Positions 50,071 to 55,159 of a stretch of 55,159 nucleotides of DNA are shown piece after piece. The DNA is from Nocardioides sp. 503. GTDB lineage: Bacteria; Actinomycetota; Actinomycetes; Propionibacteriales; Nocardioidaceae. Where the stretch lies: the NCBI RefSeq assembly GCF_004522095.1, contig NZ_SPUI01000005.1, positions 1 to 55,159 of the forward strand. The letters run 5' to 3'. The translations under genes were made by a program, and so were the position numbers. The notes under the pieces were generated by a model, which did not search any database, was not told the DNA's origin, and saw only the letters and a list, made by a program, of their open reading frames with translations. Positions within the stretch are counted from its first letter, which is position 1. Each line of letters starts with the position of its first letter.

Positions 50071-51038
50071 GCCCTCGCCTCCGGTCCAGCGTCGGGTCCG
50101 GCGTCGGGTCCGTGTCCCAAGGTGTCGGCCTCGGTGAGCTCGAGGAACACCGACTCGAGGTCGCGGCGGATCGGGGTGAGGGCGGAGAGCCAGATGCCGG
50201 CTTCCCCGAGCACCCGCGTCACCTCGGACGGTGCGTCGGACTCCACCAGGATCGCGGTCTCGCCGGCCGTGGGCGGCACCACCGCGAACCCCGCGCCGCC
50301 GAGGGCGCTGCGGGCGGCGGCGGGGTCGTCGACCTCCACGCGTACGGCGGAGGGCCCGGTGCGGAGCAGCTCGTCCACGTTGCCGGAGGCGAGCAGGCGC
50401 CCGTTGCCGATGATCGTGGCGGAGGTGCAGACCTGCTGCACCTCGGCGAGGATGTGCGAGCTGAGGAGCACGGTGACCCCCCGCTCACCGAGGTCGCGGA
50501 TGGTGTCGCGGATCTCGCGGATGCCGGCGGGGTCGAGGCCGTTGGTGGGCTCGTCGAGGATCAGCAGGTCGGGGTCCTTGAGCAGGGTCGCGGCGATGGC
50601 GAGGCGCTGCTTCATGCCCAGCGAGTAGGACTTGAACCGGTCCTTGTCACGCCCGGTGAGCCCGACGGTCTCGACCGCCTCGTCGACCCGGCTCCTCGGC
50701 ACGCCGATGGCGCGGGCGAGGAGCAGCAGGTTCTGGCGGCCGCTGAAGTGGGGGGAGAACTTGGGCGACTCGACGACCGCGCCGATGCGGTCGATCACCT
50801 GGGGGAGCGCCGAGGGGATCGGGTGCCCGAAGACCTCCATCCGGCCCTTGCTGGCCCGGGCCAGCCCGAGCAGCATCCTGATGGTCGTGGTCTTGCCGGA
50901 CCCGTTGGGCCCCAGGAAGCCGTGGACGCCTCCCCGCGGGACCGCGAGGTCGAGGTCGTGGACGGCCACCCGCAGGCCGCCCCTGCGGCTGCGGAACTCC
51001 TTGCGGAGCCCCGAGGTCTCGATCACCAGGTCACTCAT
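50067..51038 (-). CDS. ABC transporter ATP-binding protein
   Basis: 323 residues. Walker A is GFLGPNGSGKTTTIRMLLG, the signature SYSLGMKQRLAIAATLL, Walker B LLILDEPTNGLDPAG and the H-loop LLSSHILAE. The C-terminal extension (about 220-323) is of the type seen in drug- and bacitracin-export ATPases. The Pro-Asp/Glu-rich tail (GPDAGPDAGPEA) is a small repeat. Translationally coupled to the permease. It lies between lipA and lipB but is separated from lipB by a terminator. Confidence 0.9.
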   Translation of the reverse strand: MSDLVIETSGLRKEFRSRRGGLRVAVHDLDLAVPRGGVHGFLGPNGSGKTTTIRMLLGLARASKGRMEVFGHPIPSALPQVIDRIGAVVESPKFSPHFSGRQNLLLLARAIGVPRSRVDEAVETVGLTGRDKDRFKSYSLGMKQRLAIAATLLKDPDLLILDEPTNGLDPAGIREIRDTIRDLGERGVTVLLSSHILAEVQQVCTSATIIGNGRLLASGNVDELLRTGPSAVRVEVDDPAAARSALGGAGFAVVPPTAGETAILVESDAPSEVTRVLGEAGIWLSALTPIRRDLESVFLELTEADTLGHGPDAGPDAGPEARA

Positions 51039-51070
51039 GTCGCCCTCTCGTCGTCACGCAGACGATCCAA

Positions 51071-51090
51071 CAGGCACCGCAGGGTGCCTG
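51071..51090 (-). terminator. Terminator after lipB
   Basis: CAGGCACC-gcag-GGTGCCTG, an 8-pair perfect hairpin 17 bases after the lipB stop, before the ABC operon. Confidence 0.6.
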
Positions 51091-51106
51091 GCGGGCGCAA
51101 CACGCG

Positions 51107-51832
51107 TCAGGGGGTGAGGAGCTCGATCCTCGGCGCGCGACCGGGCTCGGGGCGGGCGTCGTAGTCGGGAGTCGGTGTGTAGGGGGCCCAGGCGAGGTAG
51201 TGGCGCAGGTGCCGTTCGACCGAGGGCAGCACCTCCTGGACGGGGACGCGCCGGCCGAGCTCCTGCGACAGGGTGGTGACGCCGGCGTCGGCGATGCCGC
51301 AGGGGACGAACCGGTCGTACCAGCCCAGGTCGACGTCGCAGTTGAGGCTGAAGCCGTGCATGGTGACGCCCCGGCTGACGCGGATGCCGAGGGCGGCGAC
51401 CTTGCGCTCCGGGCCGCGCTCGTCGGCCCGCAGCCACACGCCGCTGCGCCCGGGCACGCGTGCGGTGACGACGCCCAGGTCGGCGCACACCTGGATGAGG
51501 GCCTCCTCCACCCGGCGCACGTAGTCGACGACCTTGACGTGGTCGGGGAGCCGGACGATCGGGTAGCCCACGAGCTGACCGGGGCCGTGGAAGGTGATCT
51601 TGCCGCCGCGGTCCACGTCGATGACGTCCGCGCCGCCGGCGTCGGCCGGGCGCTCGTGAGGCTCGGTGCGCTTGCCGGCGGTGTAGACGGGCGGGTGCTC
51701 CAGCAGCAGGACGGTGCCGGGCTGCGCGTCGTCCGAGACGCGGGCGTGCACGTCGCGCTGCAGCTCCCAGGCCGCGAGGTAGTCCAGGGCGTCGGCGCCG
51801 AGGCCGACCTGCTCGAAGCGGAGCTCACTCAC
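51107..51832 (-). CDS. lipB: Octanoyl-[ACP]:protein N-octanoyltransferase
   Basis: 241 residues. The lipoate transferase fold has [32 protein letters not shown] (the RGGxxTxHGPGQ-type motif), [20 protein letters not shown] (the catalytic Lys of the AAIG(V/I)K context is not in canonical form here) and the catalytic Cys in [14 protein letters not shown]. It moves octanoate from ACP to lipoyl domains for LipA. GTG 51832 with TAGCAT 6 bases upstream (leaderless). Confidence 0.92.
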   Translation of the reverse strand: MSELRFEQVGLGADALDYLAAWELQRDVHARVSDDAQPGTVLLLEHPPVYTAGKRTEPHERPADAGGADVIDVDRGGKITFHGPGQLVGYPIVRLPDHVKVVDYVRRVEEALIQVCADLGVVTARVPGRSGVWLRADERGPERKVAALGIRVSRGVTMHGFSLNCDVDLGWYDRFVPCGIADAGVTTLSQELGRRVPVQEVLPSVERHLRHYLAWAPYTPTPDYDARPEPGRAPRIELLTP

Positions 51833-51838
51833 GCCTCG

Positions 51839-51844
51839 ATGCTA
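51839..51844 (-). promoter_or_regulatory. -10 box TAGCAT for lipB
   Basis: TAGCAT on the minus strand, 6 bases before GTG 51832. Confidence 0.55.
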
Positions 51845-51964
51845 CTCGGGGGCCGCGGTCTAGACACGGCAGCCGCCTCGTCGCGGAACCTGACGCTGCC
51901 GGGCCACCGGCTCGTAGGTTCGCGACCAGCGGGGCACGGGGCTCCGCGTGCGAAGGAGACCCCC

Positions 51965-52576
51965 ATGATCACCACCAGCCTGCTCTGGGTCCGGCGCAAC
52001 GCCGTCGCCCTCGTCGCCCTCACCGTGGCCATGGGCGGCACGTCGTACGCCGTGACCGCCCTGCCCAAGAACTCCGTCACCAGCCGCGCGATCGCTCCGA
52101 ACGCGGTGCGGTCGGGCGACGTGAAGGACGGCTCTCTGCTGCGCAAGGACTTCAAGGCCGGGCAGCTGCCGCGGGGCGCGACCGGCGCGCAGGGTGCGCC
52201 CGGGCGCTCGGCGCTCACGACGCTGAGGGTCGGGGAGACGGTGACGGGGGTCATCGGGCTCGACACCGAGGTGGCGGCCTCCGGCGGAGACATCCGGACG
52301 TGGGCGAGCTTCCCGATCCCCGGGACGACCAAGCCTCCCCATGTCCGGATGGACTCCACGCCCGGAGAGACGGAGTGCAAGGGCGGAGCCGACGCTCCCA
52401 CCGCCCCGGCCGGGTTCCTCTGCGTCTACACCCTGGGCGCAGTCAACCCCCAGTTCGAGGCGAACACCCACCAGATCGCGTACAACAGCAACCTGGGCTT
52501 CAGCGTGGTGTGGGGTCCGACCTCGTCCGGAGACACCTTCTTCTACGGCACCTACGCCTACACGCAGGGCGACTGA
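51965..52576 (+). CDS. Secreted protein with short collagen-like stretch
   Basis: 203 residues. A signal or anchor segment (RRNAVALVALTVAMGGTSYAV) is followed by the KNSVTSRAIAPNAVRSGDVK pattern common in actinobacterial surface proteins, a short collagen-like GATGAQGAPG, then a beta-rich domain with two cysteines (GETECKGG, GFLCVYT). ATG 51965 has gaaggag. Probably a surface or spore-coat-like protein; role unknown. Confidence 0.75.
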   Translation: MITTSLLWVRRNAVALVALTVAMGGTSYAVTALPKNSVTSRAIAPNAVRSGDVKDGSLLRKDFKAGQLPRGATGAQGAPGRSALTTLRVGETVTGVIGLDTEVAASGGDIRTWASFPIPGTTKPPHVRMDSTPGETECKGGADAPTAPAGFLCVYTLGAVNPQFEANTHQIAYNSNLGFSVVWGPTSSGDTFFYGTYAYTQGD

Positions 52577-52589
52577 GGGGGTCGGCCGC

Positions 52590-53471
52590 TCACAGTCGGG
52601 CGCCCAGGAACGCCAGCTGGTCGGGCAGCACCCGGCGCCAGTAGGCCCGGTCGTGGGCGCCCGGCTCGAACGTCGCGGTCACATCGGCGCCGGAGGGGAA
52701 GCCCGCGACGTAGTCCTCGACGTCGCGGTAGAACGGGTCACCGGTGCCGCAGTCGATGCGGACGGCGGTGCCGGCCAGGTCGTCCTGGCGGCCGGTGACC
52801 GTGAACTCCTCGTACTCGGCCGCGTCCTCGAAGCCGGACCGGCTCGCGGCCGTGGCGTCGGTCCAGACGGCCGGGGAGCCGACCGCCACGACCGGTGCGC
52901 GGCCCGGCCCCAGCAGCCCGGCCAGCCGGAGCGCGCCGTACCCGCCCATCGACCAGCCGAGGAGCCCGACCCGGTCGACCGCGAGGTCGTCGCGCCGGCC
53001 GAGGAGCGGCAGCAGCTCGTCGGTGACCATGGCGCCGGCGTCCTCCCCGTCGGGGCGGCGGTGCCAGTAGGAGCGTCCGCCCTCCGGGGCGACGACGGCG
53101 AAGGGCGCGACGCCGTCGGCGACCGCCGCGGCGAGGAGCTGCGGGATGCCGAAGCCGTCGGGCTCGAACGCGTCGAGCGTCCAGCCCAGCCCGTGCAGCG
53201 CCACGACGACCGGCAGGCGGTCACCCTCGGAGCCGGGCGGGCGCAGCAGCACCCAGCCGGTGCGGGCACCGCGGCGCTCCGAGACGAAGGAGCCGGCCTC
53301 GATCGGTCCCGGCGTCACATCGGGCACGCGCCCCGGCTCGCCGTTGAGGCCGAGCGCCGCCTGGAGCCGGGGGCGGCCGGGCAGCACGCCCTCGACGACC
53401 CCCGCCGTGCCGGCCGCGCCCGCGGCGGCGACGCCGACCGCGCCCAGCAGGACCCCGCGACGGCTCAGCAC
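52590..53471 (-). CDS. Secreted alpha/beta-hydrolase (esterase-like)
   Basis: 293 residues. MLSRRGVLLGAVGVAAAGAAG is a Tat-like signal. The hydrolase core has VALHGLGWTLDAF (oxyanion region), the nucleophile Ser in LLGWSMGGYGALRLA, an Asp in RIDCGTGDPFY and the His in PGAHDRAYWRRVL, where the ordered D-P-F-Y ... HDRAYW matches the esterase D/mycolyltransferase-like group. It is a likely exported esterase. GTG 53471 has GAGGAT 6 bases upstream. Confidence 0.85.
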   Translation of the reverse strand: MLSRRGVLLGAVGVAAAGAAGTAGVVEGVLPGRPRLQAALGLNGEPGRVPDVTPGPIEAGSFVSERRGARTGWVLLRPPGSEGDRLPVVVALHGLGWTLDAFEPDGFGIPQLLAAAVADGVAPFAVVAPEGGRSYWHRRPDGEDAGAMVTDELLPLLGRRDDLAVDRVGLLGWSMGGYGALRLAGLLGPGRAPVVAVGSPAVWTDATAASRSGFEDAAEYEEFTVTGRQDDLAGTAVRIDCGTGDPFYRDVEDYVAGFPSGADVTATFEPGAHDRAYWRRVLPDQLAFLGARL

Positions 53472-53477
53472 GCGGTG

Positions 53478-53483
53478 ATCCTC
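53478..53483 (-). promoter_or_regulatory. -10 box GAGGAT for the esterase gene
   Basis: GAGGAT on the minus strand, 6 bases before GTG 53471. Confidence 0.5.
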
Positions 53484-53489
53484 TGCGGC

Positions 53490-53498
53490 TGTGGATAA
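53490..53498 (-). other. Perfect DnaA-box sequence (TTATCCACA on minus)
   Basis: tgtggataa on the plus strand, in the divergent space between the esterase and lipoprotein genes. It is the second perfect DnaA box in the window. Confidence 0.5.
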
Positions 53499-53535
53499 CG
53501 GCGAGGGACGATCGCGATCGAGGTAGGACTGAAGG

Positions 53536-54027
53536 ATGAACGCACGTCCTGTGACGCCGGTGGTGCTGATCTTGTTGCTGACGGTCGCCTGCTCGTCCGC
53601 GCCGTCGGCCGAGCGGTCGACCGGGCCTCCGGTGGCAGCCGTGGCTCAGGACTCGCCGGTGGCGGTGCTGCAGGCGTGGGACGAGCGGCGCGCCACGGCG
53701 TGGGCGAGCGGCGACGTGCGCGCGCTGCGTCGGCTCTACGTCGCCGGGTCGGTGGCCGGGCGACGTGACGCGGCGATGCTGCGCCGCTACGTCGAGCGGG
53801 GGCTGACCGTGCCGACGCTGGACGTCCAGGTCCTGTCGGGCCGGATGCTCGCGCAACATCCCCACCGGCTGACCGTCGAGGTGACCGAGCGGCTGGCGCG
53901 GGCCTCGGCCTCCGACGGTGCGCGGTGGTGGCGCCTGCCCCGAGGGGGTGTGACGACCCGTCGGGTGACGCTGCTGCTGGCGGGCGGCGAGTGGCGCGTG
54001 GCGCGCGTGGACTCAGCGCAGCCCTGA
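53536..54027 (+). CDS. Small lipoprotein
   Basis: 163 residues with a lipobox LLLTVACSS at about residues 13-21. The mature part (VLQAWDERRATAWASGDVRALRRLYV, ending WRVARVDSA) resembles NTF2-like/DUF4440-type domains, a common shape among secreted actinobacterial proteins. The last 15 bases overlap the 3' end of the convergent epimerase gene. Function unknown. Confidence 0.75.
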   Translation: MNARPVTPVVLILLLTVACSSAPSAERSTGPPVAAVAQDSPVAVLQAWDERRATAWASGDVRALRRLYVAGSVAGRRDAAMLRRYVERGLTVPTLDVQVLSGRMLAQHPHRLTVEVTERLARASASDGARWWRLPRGGVTTRRVTLLLAGGEWRVARVDSAQP

Positions 54028-54912
54028 AGCCAGCACCGCGTGGACGTCACGGTCGCGGACGACGTAGCCGGCCGCCTCGAGCGCGGCGGGCCGCACGTTG
54101 AGGGAGCCGAGGATCTCCGGCGCCATCTCGCCGCCGGCCAGGTTGAGGAGCGGCTTCGGGGCGAACACGAACGCCGGCCTGCGCACGGCCCGGGCGAGCG
54201 CCTGCGTGAACTCGCCGTTGGTCGGCGTCTGCGCGCAGCAGAGGTTGAAGGGACCGGCGGCCGTGGGGTGCTCGGCGAGGTGGACGACCCCGCCGACCCA
54301 GTCGCGCAGCGAGATCATCGCCATGTGCTGGCGCCCGTCGCCCAGGCGGGCGCCGAGGCCGGCCTTGAACAGCAGCCGGAGCTGCTTGAGCGGCGCGCTG
54401 CCGCGGTCCATCACCGGAGAGGTGCGCAGGATGCAGACCCGGGCACCGGCGGTCACGGCCGGGTCGGCTGCCTCCTGCCACTCGCGGGTGACCTGGGTCA
54501 GCAGGGCGTGCCCGCGGCTGTCGGAGGCCTCGGTCAGGACCTGGTCGCCGTGGTCGCCGTAGTAGGAGATGCCGTTGCCCGCGAGGAACGCCGGCGGACG
54601 CTCGGCCGCAGCGACGGCCTCGGCCAGCACCCGGGTCGTGGTGATGCGGCTCTCGCGCAGCTCGCGGGCCCACTTCTGGGAGTGCGGGTTGCCCGCGGTG
54701 GGGGAGCCGGCGAGGTTGACCACCACATCGGCCGCGGACACGACCGACTGGTCCAGGACGCCGGCGTAGGGGTCCCACCGCGACTGCCCGCCGCCCGCCG
54801 CCTCACGCCGTACGAGGGAGGTGACGGTGTGGCCGCGCCGGACCAGCTCGTCGCGCAGGTGCGTGCCGAGGAAGCCGGAGCCGCCGGCGAGGACGATCGA
54901 CAGGGAGGCCAT
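54013..54912 (-). CDS. TIGR01777-type epimerase-like protein
   Basis: 299 residues. The Rossmann motif is IVLAGGSGFLGTHLRDEL, then VVNLAGSPTAGNPHSQKW, FLAGNGISYYGDHG, then LRTSPVMDRGSAPLKQL, HMAMISLRDWVGG, GPFNLCCAQTPTNGEF and the C-terminal DUF1731-like end (LLNLAGGEMAPEILGSLNVRPAALEAAGY). ATG 54912 has CAGGGT 6 bases upstream, so the longer frame is rejected. Paralogue of the 28864 gene. It sits near lipB, which is common in actinobacteria. Confidence 0.9.
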   Translation of the reverse strand: MASLSIVLAGGSGFLGTHLRDELVRRGHTVTSLVRREAAGGGQSRWDPYAGVLDQSVVSAADVVVNLAGSPTAGNPHSQKWARELRESRITTTRVLAEAVAAAERPPAFLAGNGISYYGDHGDQVLTEASDSRGHALLTQVTREWQEAADPAVTAGARVCILRTSPVMDRGSAPLKQLRLLFKAGLGARLGDGRQHMAMISLRDWVGGVVHLAEHPTAAGPFNLCCAQTPTNGEFTQALARAVRRPAFVFAPKPLLNLAGGEMAPEILGSLNVRPAALEAAGYVVRDRDVHAVLASGLR

Positions 54913-54918
54913 GCCCCC

Positions 54919-54924
54919 ACCCTG
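54919..54924 (-). promoter_or_regulatory. -10 box CAGGGT for the epimerase gene
   Basis: CAGGGT on the minus strand, 6 bases before ATG 54912. Confidence 0.45.
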
Positions 54925-54981
54925 CCAGGCAGTGCCCCACGCGGCGCCACGCCGACCGAACACGCGTCACACTGCCCGCCC

Positions 54982-55029
54982 GAAACTCACGCTTCCCGTA
55001 CGAAGCTTCGTACGGGAAGCGTGAGTTTC
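54982..55029 (+). repeat. 48-base perfect palindrome without a loop
   Basis: Each 24-base arm (54982-55005 and 55006-55029) is the exact reverse complement of the other, with centre cgaagcttcg. Its right edge merges with a second palindrome at 55027-55046. No gene covers it. Confidence 0.9.
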
Positions 55030-55046
55030 ACCGGGTACCCGGTGAA
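55027..55046 (+). repeat. 20-base palindrome ttcaccgggtacccggtgaa
   Basis: A perfect palindrome sharing 3 bases with the larger one at 54982-55029. The gtgagtttcacc junction suggests a composite REP-like element. Confidence 0.8.
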
Positions 55047-55159
55047 TCTGGACGAGCGCCGGCACCCGCCCGACCTCTTCGCACGACGCACAGAGGGGCC
55101 CCGCACGAGCCAGCCCGGGGGGGGCCCCGCTGCGGGGCTCCGACCACGAACAGGCCCCC
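55047..55159. other. GC-rich end of window, no gene
   Basis: No credible coding frame. It contains gccccgc-t-gcggggc (55124-55138) and runs of G/C, most likely the terminator of a gene beyond the window. Confidence 0.4.

Noticed and set aside
1..55159. CRISPR arrays, prophage, insertion sequences, rRNA/tRNA genes
   Set aside because: No regularly spaced short repeats, transposase, integrase or structural phage genes, and no RNA gene patterns were found.

Overview
The window is chromosomal DNA of a high-GC actinobacterium, most like Nocardioides or a close relative in Propionibacteriales. The evidence is very high GC with strong G/C bias at third codon positions, a DUF222/13E12 protein, many genes that appear to be read as leaderless mRNAs (an extended -10 box about 6 bases before ATG/GTG), a GlnR operator, and the actinobacterial gene block lipB-lipA-DUF4191-RDD-glnA1 / glnE-glnA2. 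No tRNA, rRNA, CRISPR array, transposase or prophage was seen.

Layout. 0-1.2 kb: end of a DUF222 gene and a repeat-rich spacer containing a cloverleaf-shaped palindrome. 1.2-7.0 kb: glutamine-dependent NAD+ synthetase, an OmpR-type two-component system and small envelope proteins. 7.0-12.2 kb: glnA2, a class I amidotransferase and glnE. 12.4-15.6 kb: a TasA/camelysin-like matrix-protein locus with a SipW-type signal peptidase, an HPt-like protein lacking the phosphohistidine, an OmpR-type regulator and a second secreted candidate. 15.7-22.6 kb: DUF2510 protein, 5'-3' exonuclease-like protein, SseB protein, a large secreted carbohydrate-binding/Ig-like protein, and an MFS exporter with a linked envelope protein. 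22.8-28.8 kb: a translationally coupled SSS transporter/small membrane protein/two luciferase-like monooxygenases operon, then a binding-protein-like gene and a ZIP-like transporter. 28.9-32.5 kb: an SDR epimerase, an ArsR-MFS pair with a clear operator, and a glycosidase remnant. 32.6-36.9 kb: a signalling cluster of STAS protein, small peptides, NarL regulator, PAS kinase and RsbQ-like hydrolase. 37-44 kb: ferredoxin, DUF4262, GNAT, SNF2-like helicase, GtrA, DUF1349 and a Tat-exported amidohydrolase. 44.2-55 kb: glnA1 with its GlnR box, RDD protein, lipoprotein, DUF4191, lipA, an ABC transporter pair, lipB, secreted proteins and a second TIGR01777 epimerase, ending in a 48-base perfect palindrome.

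How it works together. Nitrogen genes frame the window: GlnE would adenylylate GlnA1, which keeps the target tyrosine, while GlnA2 lacks it. glnE and glnA1 are convergent, as in Mycobacterium tuberculosis where they are neighbours, but here about 32 kb of mostly accessory genes lies between them. The two most interesting clusters inside that interval are the matrix/SipW/pseudo-HPt locus and the RsbQ-PAS-kinase-NarL-STAS cluster, which looks like an energy-stress input moved from a PP2C phosphatase to a histidine kinase. All functions are inferred from sequence by eye; no database search was run.
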